NCBI RefSeq assembly: GCF_000010725.1
Contig: NC_013854.1
Coordinates: 2,199,001 to 2,263,000, forward strand
Source of the DNA: Azospirillum sp. B510
GTDB taxonomy: Bacteria > Pseudomonadota > Alphaproteobacteria > Azospirillales > Azospirillaceae
Direction: 5' to 3'
DNA length: 64,000 nt
Positions 38,733 to 47,554 of this stretch are shown in pieces. Numbering within the stretch: the stretch's first letter is position 1; every line of letters begins with the position of its first letter. The notes under the pieces were generated by a model. It had not been told where the DNA came from, made no database searches, and saw only the letters and a program-made list of their open reading frames with translations. The position numbers and the translations under genes were made by a program.

Positions 38733-39623
38733 TCAACGCTTCACCACGAGAGTGGTCCATTCGCCGACCGGAATGCGCGCCACCAGACGCAGGCCCTGGT
38801 TGCGGTGGGCCTGGATGACATGGCGCTCCTGGCGGTTCAGCAGCCCGGCCAGCACGGCATAGCCGCCCTTCTTCAGATGGCGGCGCAACTGCGGCGCCAT
38901 GCGCGACAGCGGACGGGCCAGGATGTTGGCGGTGATCAGGGTGTAGGGCTTGTGCCGGCCGACGATGCGGGTGTGATAGCCGTCGCCGCCCTGGGCGCGG
39001 ATCATGCCCTTCTGGCCGTTCAGCGCCGCGTTGATGCGGGTGACGCGCACCGCCTCCGGGTCGATGTCGACGGCGGTCACCGGCACGCGCCAGCGCTTGG
39101 CCATCGCCAGCGCCAGGATGCCCGAGCCGCAGCCCATGTCGAGCGCGCCGCGCCGGCCGCCGCGCGGCAGCTTCAGATGGCGCGACAACCGGTCGAGCGC
39201 CTGGAGGCAGCCGTTGGTCGAGCCATGCTCCCCCGTGCCGAAGGCGGTGGCGGCGTCCACCAGCAGCGGAATGCTGCCGGCCGGCACGATGCCCTCATGG
39301 TGGGAGCCATGGACGAAGAAGCGCCCGGCGCGGATCGGCGGAAAGCCCTGATAGCTGTGCGACACCCAATCGATCGGCGGCAGATTCTCGATCGCCAGCC
39401 TCGGCTCCTCGATGCCCAGCGCCTTGGCCAGCACGGCGACGCGGGATTGCAGCCGCGCCTCGTCCGGGGCGCCATAAAGGGTCGCCTCCACCAGCCAGTT
39501 GCCGCCTTCCTCCAGTTCGAAGGTCGACACCGCATCGGCATGGTCGCCGACCGCCTCGGCGAAGGCCGGCGCGTGGGCTTCGGGAACGACAAGCGCGATG
39601 CGCCAGAGCGGGGTTTGCGACAT
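38733..39623 (-). CDS. prmA: Ribosomal protein L11 methyltransferase
   Basis: 296 aa from the ATG at 39623, with GGAAAG ~9 nt upstream. PrmA trimethylates ribosomal protein L11. The N-terminal substrate domain is followed by a class I SAM fold: LVDAATAFGTGEHGSTNGCL, ALDMGCGSGILALAMAKR, VTAVDIDPEAVRVTRINAAL and LITANILARPLSRMAPQL, which are strong PrmA matches. Upstream in-frame sequence is arginine-rich and not PrmA-like. Common alphaproteobacterial neighbourhood (aminopeptidase P-prmA). Confidence 0.95.
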   Translation of the reverse strand: MSQTPLWRIALVVPEAHAPAFAEAVGDHADAVSTFELEEGGNWLVEATLYGAPDEARLQSRVAVLAKALGIEEPRLAIENLPPIDWVSHSYQGFPPIRAGRFFVHGSHHEGIVPAGSIPLLVDAATAFGTGEHGSTNGCLQALDRLSRHLKLPRGGRRGALDMGCGSGILALAMAKRWRVPVTAVDIDPEAVRVTRINAALNGQKGMIRAQGGDGYHTRIVGRHKPYTLITANILARPLSRMAPQLRRHLKKGGYAVLAGLLNRQERHVIQAHRNQGLRLVARIPVGEWTTLVVKR

Positions 39624-39743
39624 GACAGGGGCTTTCCGACGACGACGCGAGAACAGAAGCCGCGTTTCTAGCATCAAGCCGGAGAGAGACCAAGAGGTCC
39701 GGAGAGCGCGAAAACCCCTATCCGCCATCCCCCCGCGTCCGGT

Positions 39744-40985
39744 CTATCGCCCCGACAGCCGGTCGGCGATGTCGTACATGCCCTGGGCGCGCAGCACCGA
39801 CTGGCGGTGGCGCAGCAGACGGCGCTCCAGCGCCTTGCCCATCGCCGCCCCGCCGAGAACCGCACCGTCCGCCGCCGTCAGCCGGTCGGCGAGATCGCGG
39901 GTCAGCACCGCTTCCGCCTTCACGTCGCGGCGGTCGAGCGGCTGTTCCCCGGCGATGCTCTGGCGCAGCCGCTCCAAGAGGACGGCGCGGCTCTGCGGCG
40001 CGCGGCCCTGGCGGGCGAGGCGGCAGACCTGTCGCAGCGACCCGGCCATCGGCGCGTGCAGCGGGTCGGGGTCGCGGTCGAACAGGTGATCGATCAGCAC
40101 GCAAAGGCCGGCATGCAGGCTGGGCTGCGCGCCCAGCAGCTCCTTCACCGTGTCGGCCGACCCCATGATGTCGGCGACCACCCCGTCCAGCAGGGCCAGA
40201 TGCCGCGGCTCGGCATCTTCGTGCATCATCTCCAGCAGAAGATCCAGCTTGCCGGCCAGCGGTCCACCCACCTCCAGATGCTGGCACAGCAGGGTCAGGA
40301 ACAGCGCGTCATGACCGCCCGGCCCGACCGCCTCCCCGACCGCCCCGTCGATGGCGCGACTGGTGCCGGGCAGGTCGGCGGCGTCGAATCGCGGCAGGCG
40401 CCGGCGCTCGGCCAGCGCGTCGCGGGCGGCCCCGGTGACCGCCTCGACCAGTTGGCGCAGTTCACGGGCGCGGGCGGAGTGGGACACGCCATGGATATCG
40501 GCATGGTGGCGCGCGGCGGCATGGATGGCCGCCCCCAGCAGCCCGCCCTGTTCCTCGAACCGGCGGAACAGCGGCCAGGAATGCAGCAGTTCGGTCGGGG
40601 TGATGCGCTGGGCGTCGAGATAGGGCCGCAGCAGCCGGCCGATCACCACCCGGCTTTCGAAGCCGCGCAGGTCGTCGGGCGTGTGGCAGAGCGGCGCCCC
40701 CTCGGCCGAGCCGCCCAGGGTCAGGCCCTTGCGCGGGGTCTGGGGAGCGGTCTTGTGCAGGATCACCGTTTCCAGCGACAGGCCGGCGACGGTGCGGAAC
40801 CTCATCACCTTCGCCTCCTCCACGCCGGAGGCGGCCAGTTGCGAGCGGGCGGCCGACAGGGCCGCCTCCTGGTCGGTGTAGGCCCCCTCGATGCGCCAGC
40901 GGCCATCGCGGCGGCTCTGCACCTCGTAACTGACGTTGCCCGTTCCGAACACGGCGGATGGCCCCCGGCTCCATTGCGCTGCCAC
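39744..40985 (-). CDS. Conserved-looking hypothetical protein, 413 aa
   Basis: 413 aa, not recognised. The N-terminal ~65 residues look like a small alpha/beta module (VSYEVQSRRDGRWRIEGAYT, EAALSAARSQLAASGVEEAK, VMRFRTVAGL). The rest (~105-410) is predicted mainly helical and rich in Leu/Ala/Arg. No signal peptide or transmembrane segment is visible, and I see no catalytic signature. Base composition matches the neighbours, so recent transfer is not indicated. It is the last gene before a gap to uvrD. Confidence 0.6.
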   Translation of the reverse strand: MAAQWSRGPSAVFGTGNVSYEVQSRRDGRWRIEGAYTDQEAALSAARSQLAASGVEEAKVMRFRTVAGLSLETVILHKTAPQTPRKGLTLGGSAEGAPLCHTPDDLRGFESRVVIGRLLRPYLDAQRITPTELLHSWPLFRRFEEQGGLLGAAIHAAARHHADIHGVSHSARARELRQLVEAVTGAARDALAERRRLPRFDAADLPGTSRAIDGAVGEAVGPGGHDALFLTLLCQHLEVGGPLAGKLDLLLEMMHEDAEPRHLALLDGVVADIMGSADTVKELLGAQPSLHAGLCVLIDHLFDRDPDPLHAPMAGSLRQVCRLARQGRAPQSRAVLLERLRQSIAGEQPLDRRDVKAEAVLTRDLADRLTAADGAVLGGAAMGKALERRLLRHRQSVLRAQGMYDIADRLSGR

Positions 40986-41084
40986 AACAATGGACCGCCG
41001 CCGCCACCGGGGCTGTGACGGCCATCACAGTGCGGCAACCCGTCCGGTTCCGCCCGTCACCCCAGCCCGCCGCGTCGGCGGCCC

Positions 41085-41147
41085 CCCTGCTTCAGCCGGC
41101 CTTGTCGGCGGGCACCCCCTGTTTCAGCCCGCCTTGTCGGCGGGCAC
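41085..41147 (-). repeat. Tandem 32-bp duplication over the uvrD stop region
   Basis: Units 41085-41115 and 41117-41147, 32-bp period, two mismatches in 31. The proximal unit encodes the final VPADKAG and the stop (41124-41126); the distal unit repeats it outside the gene. Each unit contains a hairpin (GCCCGCC-TTGTC-GGCGGGC; one mismatch in the distal copy). Confidence 0.9.
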
Positions 41148-43445
41148 GACGAAGCTGTCCATCACCTTCTTGCTGCCGGAATGGTCGAACTCGATCTCCA
41201 GCTTGTCCTCGGCCACGGCGACGACGGTGCCATAGCCGAACTTCTGGTGGAAGACGCGCGCGCCCTTGGCGAAGGGCGCGTCGGGCCGGGGCCGCGGCGC
41301 CACCGCGTAGGCGCCCTGGTCGAGCGTGATGGTCTTGGGCGCAGGCGCCTGCCGGGTGGAGCCGCGGAACTGGAAGCCGCCGGCCCCGCCCGCGCCGTAG
41401 GCCCCGAAGCCGCCGCCAAACCCGCCGGCGCGCCCGCCGCTGCCGGCGAACAGCCCGTTGGCGGCCTCCGCCTCGACATTGGCCTGGGGGATCTCCTCGA
41501 CGAAGCGCGACGGCACGGCGCTGACCCAGTTGCCGTAGAGCCGGCGGTTGGCGGCATGGCTGACATAGGCGCGGCGGCGCGCCCGGGTCAGCCCGACATA
41601 GGCCAGCCGCCGCTCCTCCTCCAGCCCGGCGATGCCGGTCTCGTCCAGCGCGCGCTGGTTGGGGAACACGCCCTCCTCCCAGCCCGGCAGGAAGACATGG
41701 TCGAACTCCAGCCCCTTGGCGCCATGCAGGGTCATGACCGTCACCTGCTCGATCCCGGCGGCCTCGGCATTCTCCATCACCAGCGCGACATGCTCCAGGA
41801 AGCCCGGCAGATTCTCGAACTCCGCCATGGCGGTGATCAGTTCCTTCAGGTTCTCCAGCCGGCCGGGGGCCTCGGGCGTCTTGTCCTCCTGCCACATGCG
41901 GGTGTAGCCGGATTCGTCGAGGATGCTGCGGGCGAGCTCGGTGTGCGGCACCGTCGCCATCAGCGTGCGCCAGCGGAAGAAATCCTGCAACAGCCCGCGC
42001 AGGGTGGAGCGCAGCTTCGGCTTCAGCTCGTCCGTCTCGGTCAGCGCCCAACCGGCCTCGGTCAGCGATATGCCGCGGGCGCGGGCGGCGGTGTAGAGGG
42101 TCTGCATGGCCGCCGGGCCGACGCCGCGCTTGGGCAGATTGACGATGCGCTCGAAGGCGAGGTCATCGTCGCCGGAATTGACCACGCGGAAATAGGCCAG
42201 CGCGTCGCGGATTTCCTGCCGCTCGTAGAAGCGCGGACCGCCCAGCACCTTGTAAGGCAGGCCGAGCGTGATGAAGCGCTCCTCGAACTCGCGGGTCTGG
42301 AAGCCGGCGCGGACCAGGACGGCGATCTGCGACAAGGGCGTGCCCTTGCGCTGAAGCCCCTCGATCTCCTCGCCGACCCAGCGCGCCTCCTCCTCGCCGT
42401 CCCACACCGCCTTGACCTTGACCGGCTCCCCGCCGTCGGCCTCGGTCCACAGCGTCTTGCCGAGCCGGCCCTGGTTGTTGGCGATCAGCCCGGAGGCCGC
42501 CGCCAGGATATGGCCGGTGGAGCGATAGTTCTGCTCCAGCTTGATGATGGTGGCGCCGGGAAAATCGGTCTCGAAGCGCAGGATGTTGCCGATCTCGGCG
42601 CCACGCCAAGCATAGATCGACTGGTCCTCATCGCCGACACAACAGATATTCTTGTGTGCTTGAGACAATATTCTAAGCCACAAATATTGTGCGACGTTCG
42701 TGTCCTGATACTCGTCCACCAGAATATATTTGAACTTCCGGTGATAGTCCGCCAGCACGTCCGGATTGTTCTGAAGGATGGTCAGGTTGTGCAGCAGAAG
42801 GTCGCCGAAATCGCAGGCGTTCAGGCTGCGCAGGCGTTCCTGATAGGCGCGGTAGATCGCCACCACCCGGCCGCCGGCCACATCGCCGCCATCGGCGTCG
42901 GCAAGGCGGTCGGGCGTCAGGCCGCGATCCTTCCAGCGTTCGATGGCGCCCAGAATCTGACGGGCCGGCCATTTCTTGGAATCGATGTTCTCGGCTTCCA
43001 GAAGCTGCTTGATCAGGCGGACCTGATCATCGGTGTCGAGGATGGTGAAGTTCGACTTCAGCCCGACCAGTTCGGCATGGCGGCGCAGGATGCGGGCGGC
43101 CAGCGCGTGGAAGGTGCCGAGCCACCAGCCCTCCGGCTCGATCCCCACCAGATGGGCGACCCGCTCGCGCATCTCGCGGGCCGCCTTGTTGGTGAAGGTC
43201 ACCGCCAGGATCTGGAAGGCGGCGGCCCGGCGGGTCATCAGCAGATGGGCCAGCCGGGTGGTCAGCACCCGCGTCTTGCCGGTGCCGGCGCCGGCCAGCA
43301 CCAGGACCGGTCCGTCCAAAGCCTCCACCGCCGCCCGCTGGGTCGGGTTCAGCCCGTCCAGATAGGCGAAGCGTTGCGCCGCGGCGGGAACGCCCGCGGC
43401 GGGAGCGGCATGGCTCAACGGATCATCATCGTAAGCGTCTGACAT
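41124..43445 (-). CDS. uvrD: UvrD/PcrA-type ATP-dependent DNA helicase
   Basis: 773 aa. Superfamily 1A 3'-5' helicase for nucleotide-excision and mismatch repair. Motif Q/I: LNPTQRAAV and AGAGTGKT (51-58). Motif II: VDEYQDTN. Other motifs: GDEDQSIYAWRGAE, MTLHGAKGLEFDHVFLPGWE and VGLTRARRRAYVSHA. The C-terminal ~90 residues include a glycine-rich linker (AGGFGGGFGAYGAGGAGGF) before the small RNAP-binding-type end KGARVFHQKFGYGTVVAVAE. The gene ends inside a tandem 32-bp repeat. Confidence 0.95.
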   Translation of the reverse strand: MSDAYDDDPLSHAAPAAGVPAAAQRFAYLDGLNPTQRAAVEALDGPVLVLAGAGTGKTRVLTTRLAHLLMTRRAAAFQILAVTFTNKAAREMRERVAHLVGIEPEGWWLGTFHALAARILRRHAELVGLKSNFTILDTDDQVRLIKQLLEAENIDSKKWPARQILGAIERWKDRGLTPDRLADADGGDVAGGRVVAIYRAYQERLRSLNACDFGDLLLHNLTILQNNPDVLADYHRKFKYILVDEYQDTNVAQYLWLRILSQAHKNICCVGDEDQSIYAWRGAEIGNILRFETDFPGATIIKLEQNYRSTGHILAAASGLIANNQGRLGKTLWTEADGGEPVKVKAVWDGEEEARWVGEEIEGLQRKGTPLSQIAVLVRAGFQTREFEERFITLGLPYKVLGGPRFYERQEIRDALAYFRVVNSGDDDLAFERIVNLPKRGVGPAAMQTLYTAARARGISLTEAGWALTETDELKPKLRSTLRGLLQDFFRWRTLMATVPHTELARSILDESGYTRMWQEDKTPEAPGRLENLKELITAMAEFENLPGFLEHVALVMENAEAAGIEQVTVMTLHGAKGLEFDHVFLPGWEEGVFPNQRALDETGIAGLEEERRLAYVGLTRARRRAYVSHAANRRLYGNWVSAVPSRFVEEIPQANVEAEAANGLFAGSGGRAGGFGGGFGAYGAGGAGGFQFRGSTRQAPAPKTITLDQGAYAVAPRPRPDAPFAKGARVFHQKFGYGTVVAVAEDKLEIEFDHSGSKKVMDSFVVPADKAG

Positions 43446-44041
43446 GGGGCCCGGCCTGGGATGGACGAAAGATCGGATGGACGGAAGATCGGCTCAAGCA
43501 TGCGGATGCTGTCTTGCGGTCGGAACATATACAGCACAGGGCGCGCCGGCACGACCCCCCGTGATTGACGCGCCAGCCCGCCGGAAACCGCATCCCGAAA
43601 CGGCCGTGCTTATGCCGAAGGGTGGAACGGCACGGCATAGGCCCTCGCCCGACGGGCGGTAATATAGTTCTGCCAGGCCATAACCGGAAACATGGGAAGT
43701 CTCTCCGAACTTCATCCCCGCCCATCGGCGGCATCACAGGCCATCGGTTAACGCTTTCCCCTTTTCTGTCACAGACAGTTACTCCGACCGACCAATGCAA
43801 GCCTCATTATGTCCGCATCTTGTCTTATGCGGTCTTACGGCATATGCCCATCGCTCGACACGAAATTTACCTAAGCGAAATTTTGCGCGGCGCAAATCGG
43901 GGGTATCTATGGGTCACAACGAGGCACCCCCGAGCCCCGAGGGGGGAGCGGACCGGACGCGGCAGCGGATGGTCGGGGATGCCTCCGAAGCGCCATCCGG
44001 CGCCCCATCGATCGGAACGGAACAAAGGGCGGGCTGAGACC
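43446..44041. other. Long divergent intergenic region before the NarL regulator
   Basis: 596 nt between uvrD and the divergent NarL-type regulator. No convincing gene. The half next to the regulator is AT-richer (43740-43900) and contains a direct repeat of CGAAATTT (43861 and ~43876), a 15-bp palindrome (separate entry) and a possible -10 TATCTA at 43904-43909. Confidence 0.6.
43882..43896 (+). promoter_or_regulatory. Palindrome upstream of the NarL regulator
   Basis: TTTGCGC-G-GCGCAAA, perfect 7-bp arms around one base, just upstream of a possible -10 (TATCTA, 43904-43909). It overlaps a TTGCGC that could be the -35 at a short 15-bp spacing. A candidate regulator-binding site. Confidence 0.5.
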
Positions 44042-44722
44042 ATGGATGCCATCAACGTTTTCCTCATCGACGCCAACAAGCTTTTCCGCGAGGGCATGAA
44101 GCGCCTGTTCGAAGGCACATCCTTCTCCGTCATCGGCGAAGCCGGCAGCCTGCGCGAGGGCCTGTCGACGCTTGGTGCCGGCACGACCCCGGACCTGATC
44201 CTGATCGACCTGCCGAGCGGCGCCGATGAAGAGGTCGAGGCGATGCGCAGGCTGCGCGAGGATCATCCGGCGATCCGCGTCGTCATCCTGACCAACGACC
44301 TGGAAACCCGCCGCCTGTCGGCCGCTCTCGGCGCCGGGGCCGGCGGCTACCTGCTGAAGGACATCGCCTGCGAGGCGCTGATGCAGTCGCTGAAGCTGGT
44401 GATGATGGGCGAGAAGGTGTTCCCGACCCATCTCGCCGAACTGCTGGTCAGCGGCCGGACCGAGGATGTCAGCGCCGAGCTGCCGACCCGCCGCAAGGGT
44501 CTGTCCCAGCGCGAGGTGCAGATCCTACGCTGCCTGCTGAGCGGCAACAGCAACAAGATGATCGCCAACCATCTGAACATCACGGAAGCCACCGTGAAGG
44601 TTCATCTGAAGAGCCTGCTGCGCAAGATCAACGCCTCCAACCGCACCCAGGCCGCCATCTGGGCGCTCAACAACGGCATCGGCGACCAGGCTGCCGAAAC
44701 CGGCGTCGCCGCCACCGTCTGA
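44042..44722 (+). CDS. NarL/LuxR-family response regulator (FlcA-like)
   Basis: 226 aa. Receiver (~5-120) plus LuxR HTH (~155-215: LSQREVQILRCLLSGNSNKM, IANHLNITEATVKVHLKSLL). The receiver has Asp10, phospho-acceptor Asp56 in DLILIDLPSG, Thr84 and Lys106, but its first acidic pair is reduced to IDAN with one Asp. Start MDAINVFLIDANKLFREGMK. The sequence resembles FlcA, the Azospirillum flocculation and cyst-transition regulator, but that naming is from memory of the family and needs a search. The intergenic leader of 596 nt suggests elaborate control. Confidence 0.8.
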   Translation: MDAINVFLIDANKLFREGMKRLFEGTSFSVIGEAGSLREGLSTLGAGTTPDLILIDLPSGADEEVEAMRRLREDHPAIRVVILTNDLETRRLSAALGAGAGGYLLKDIACEALMQSLKLVMMGEKVFPTHLAELLVSGRTEDVSAELPTRRKGLSQREVQILRCLLSGNSNKMIANHLNITEATVKVHLKSLLRKINASNRTQAAIWALNNGIGDQAAETGVAATV

Positions 44723-44980
44723 CCCCATCCGTCCCGCCCGTCCGCCCTTCCCCCAGCCCGTTCCGGACCGCCCGTCCCCGCCATCCGGGACCGGCGGCCG
44801 GCGGGGGGCAGGTGGAACGTCGGCAAACCGGATGGGCGCATGAAGACCGGCGGGCATAGAGGAAGCGGTCTAAGACCAAAAGCCCACTACAGCGACGGAA
44901 CCGGCGTTCCCATGTGAACTCGCGGCCCGATGACGCCATCCTGGCGTGGGTTCGCCGCAACCTTCTGGAAACGCCCCGCG

Positions 44981-45652
44981 ATGAACGTGCTGATCGCCGA
45001 CGATCACCTGCTGTTCCGAGACGGTCTGCGCCGCCTGCTGGCGCAATTCGACGCCGACATGACGTTCTTCGAGGCCAGCACCTATGACGAGGTGCGGGCG
45101 CTCTGCGATGGCACCAGACCCTTCGACCTGATCCTGCTCGATTTGGGAATGCCGGGCTGGTCCGGCTTCTCGGCGCTCGGCGACATCCACGCCAGCCTGC
45201 CGAAGGCGTTGCTGGTGGTGGTGTCGGGGTCTGAGAAGCGGTCCGACCTGCTGGCGGCACTCGAGAATGGCGCCGCCGGCTATATCCCGAAATCGTCGAG
45301 CGCCAAGGTGCTGCTGGGCGCCCTGCAACTGGTGCTTGCCGGCGGCATCTATCTCCCGGAACAGGCGATCCGCGGCGGCGACCGTCTTGAACAGACGCAC
45401 GGCGGCTACGGCTCCAGCGGCTCCGGCGATGCGATGGAGGACTCCGCCGCGTCGGGAGGCGGCAACGGCGACCAGTTGACCCCCCGCCAGCGCGATGTGC
45501 TGGTCCGCCTGCGCGACGGCAAATCCAACAAGCAGATCGCCCATGAGCTGGGGCTGACGGAAGGCACCGTGAAGGTCCACGTCACCGCCATCCTGCGCCA
45601 TCTGGGCGTGCGCAACCGCACCCAGGCCGCCTTGACCGCGCAAAGCCTGTGA
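44981..45652 (+). CDS. NarL/LuxR-family response regulator
   Basis: 223 aa from the ATG at 44981. Receiver with acidic pair Asp7-8, phospho-acceptor Asp53 (LILLDLGMPGWSG), Ser in place of Thr (VVVSGSEK) and Lys in GYIPKSS. A linker rich in Gly/Ser (HGGYGSSGSGDAMEDSAAS, ~145-165) precedes the LuxR HTH (LTPRQRDVLVRLRDGKSNKQ, IAHELGLTEGTVKVHVTAIL). It is the second NarL regulator in a row, 258 nt after the FlcA-like gene, but the two are only distantly alike. No cognate kinase is adjacent. Confidence 0.9.
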   Translation: MNVLIADDHLLFRDGLRRLLAQFDADMTFFEASTYDEVRALCDGTRPFDLILLDLGMPGWSGFSALGDIHASLPKALLVVVSGSEKRSDLLAALENGAAGYIPKSSSAKVLLGALQLVLAGGIYLPEQAIRGGDRLEQTHGGYGSSGSGDAMEDSAASGGGNGDQLTPRQRDVLVRLRDGKSNKQIAHELGLTEGTVKVHVTAILRHLGVRNRTQAALTAQSL

Positions 45653-45678
45653 GCCGTTAGCCAAGCGCCCTTTCCCCC

Positions 45679-46449
45679 TTACCGTTGCGCCCGCTCCACG
45701 GCGGAGATCAGTGCCAGGAGCGCGCCGCGCAATTCCGCCGCATGGGTGCGCGGACGGATGGCGGCGGCGTCGGGAACCGCGACGACGGTCAGGGTACGGC
45801 AGCCGGTCAGGCCGCTTTCAAGCCGTGCGAACATGCCCGCCGGATCGCTGCCCTGCATCAGGGTCACCGGCAGTCGCACCGCCGGCAGGTCGAAGGCGAG
45901 ACGTCCGAGATCACCGGACAGCATCGCGGGCAGCCGCCAGCCGAAACGGATGGCCAGCGCGTTCCAGTGCCGCCGCAGGGTTGATTCGGCGCCGACGTCA
46001 TCGATGATCATCACGCCGCCGACCCGCTCCGGAAAATCCAGCACCGTGGCGATGGCGAGCGGCGCGCCGACCGCCCCCGCCACCAGAACCGGCCGGCGCC
46101 CGCCACGCTCCACCAGAAGCGGCGAAAGGGCAGCCGCCCCTTCGGCCGCCGGGACGGTCAACCATTCCTGGCCCGCCGGCACATGGTTCAGAAGACGCCA
46201 CCACGCCCCCTTGCCGGGATGGAGAAAGATCACCCGCCGGCCCGATGGATCGCCGGCCCGGTCGCCGGCCCGATCGGAGACCCGGCCACCCGTCCGCTCT
46301 CCGGCCCAGCCTCCCAACCCGTCCGTGGCGACGCCGATGACCGGAAAGCCGGCGGTATCTGCCCGCCCGGCACGGACGGTCGAAGGCTGGGAGTGGAAGA
46401 ACACGGTCGAAAGCCCCCGGTCTGGCGATCCGCGATGGGACCGTCCCAT
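45679..46449 (-). CDS. Alpha/beta-hydrolase-like protein, nucleophile not evident
   Basis: 256 aa if started at the ATG at 46449; an in-frame upstream extension exists but is arginine-rich and less likely. The pattern RRVIFLHPGKGAWWRLLNHV, RPVLVAGAVGAPLAIATVLD, FPERVGGVMIIDDVGAEST and RLPVTLMQGSDPAGM follows an alpha/beta-hydrolase fold, with strand-helix-strand and a late Asp/His region (VAVPDAAAIRPRTH). Where a nucleophile elbow (GxSxG) is expected the sequence reads GAVGA, without Ser, Asp or Cys. It may be a degenerate or non-catalytic member. Recognition is tentative. Confidence 0.55.
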   Translation of the reverse strand: MGRSHRGSPDRGLSTVFFHSQPSTVRAGRADTAGFPVIGVATDGLGGWAGERTGGRVSDRAGDRAGDPSGRRVIFLHPGKGAWWRLLNHVPAGQEWLTVPAAEGAAALSPLLVERGGRRPVLVAGAVGAPLAIATVLDFPERVGGVMIIDDVGAESTLRRHWNALAIRFGWRLPAMLSGDLGRLAFDLPAVRLPVTLMQGSDPAGMFARLESGLTGCRTLTVVAVPDAAAIRPRTHAAELRGALLALISAVERAQR

Positions 46450-46666
46450 CGCCGATGCCAACCCTAACGAAGCAGGGACGGCATCGTCCCGTTCGATAAA
46501 TCGGGCAGAGCCCACAAAACGATCCGAAAGGCGGCCCCGTCCGCAAAAGGTTTCAGACCCCGTCGAAACACGACAAAAGCAAAGAAAATTCCGCGACTTG
46601 CCAGGCAGGCGAAGCGAAGGGCCGCGCGCCACCGCCGGGCCAGGCCGCTTGGTCAGGGCGTCCCGA

Positions 46667-47209
46667 TCAATGCAGCGTCACCTCCAAGCCCTCGCCATCC
46701 GGCGCCACCGCCAGCGGGCGCCGCAGTTCGCCGGACAGGCTGCGCCACTCGGGCGCTCCACCCAACTGTTGCAGCAACTGCGCGGTGAAGGCGAAGACGG
46801 CGCTTTCCAGCGGCCCGTTGTCCTCGGCATGGGCGTTGACGGTCAGGCAGGATTCCGCGGCGCTCTCGAAAATGGCGGCGGCGGCGCTGGCGCCCGGTCC
46901 GGGATCCGGCAGCGGCACGGCCGACGGCGTCTCGCCGCTCACCCGCAGGCGGGACAGGTTGTCGGCCAGCAGACGGGTGCGGATGGCATTGTCGACCGCG
47001 GCGGCCATGCTATAGCCGGCCTCCTCCTCGACGGTGGCGCGCAGGATGCGCAGGCCGGCGATCAGGCCGCGCACCACGTCGCCGCTGCCGCCCCGCTTGG
47101 CCGCCGCCGCGACGGCGGTACCGAGGATGGCGGCGACCACCGGGGACAGCGATTCGCCCCCGCCCGGCCCGTTCGGCGCGTCGGCGCCGGTGTTCAAAGC
47201 CTCGTTCAT
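46667..47209 (-). CDS. Hypothetical protein, 180 aa
   Basis: 180 aa, not recognised. Alanine-rich and mainly helical (SPVVAAILGTAVAAAAKRGG, LIAGLRILRATVEEEAGYSM, AAAVDNAIRTRLLADNLSRL) with a Pro/Gly-rich break (~115-135) and a C-terminal GELRRPLAVAPDGEGLEVTL. No signal peptide or membrane segment is obvious. ATG at 47209 is divergent from yccF. Coding is supported by length and consistent composition, not homology. Confidence 0.5.
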   Translation of the reverse strand: MNEALNTGADAPNGPGGGESLSPVVAAILGTAVAAAAKRGGSGDVVRGLIAGLRILRATVEEEAGYSMAAAVDNAIRTRLLADNLSRLRVSGETPSAVPLPDPGPGASAAAAIFESAAESCLTVNAHAEDNGPLESAVFAFTAQLLQQLGGAPEWRSLSGELRRPLAVAPDGEGLEVTLH

Positions 47210-47554
47210 GCCGCCTCCGATCCGTGTGATCCGGAAACGGGCGGCCTGCCGGCGATGCTGCCGGCGACGGGCCCGTCCGGAGTCGTCGTCATGATGCCTG
47301 TCCCGGATTTGTGACTCGGGCGGATCCGGTTCAAGCCGTGGATGGGCATGACCTCCTTCTCTTTCGCACCCCTCTTTCGCGCCCCTCTCTCTCGACGCCG
47401 GACGGGGTGCTCCGGATGCCGTCGCCGGCGCTTCGAGCGCCCGATCCGCGCTGGCCGATCGGTAATGGCCAATCGGCCATCATCGGTCCGGCCGACCTCT
47501 AGCCAGGCGGCGCGGGCATCCCCACATCTGCGTCGAAAGGGAGGGTTCCGCGTC
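47210..47554. other. Divergent intergenic region (hypothetical / yccF)
   Basis: 345 nt between divergent starts. In-frame open stretches exist but show no family pattern. GGGAGGG just before the yccF ATG is its ribosome-binding site. Nothing else recognised. Confidence 0.6.

Noticed and set aside
43426-43800. 124-codon leftward open frame upstream of uvrD
   Set aside because: Overlaps the uvrD start and shows no coding pattern.
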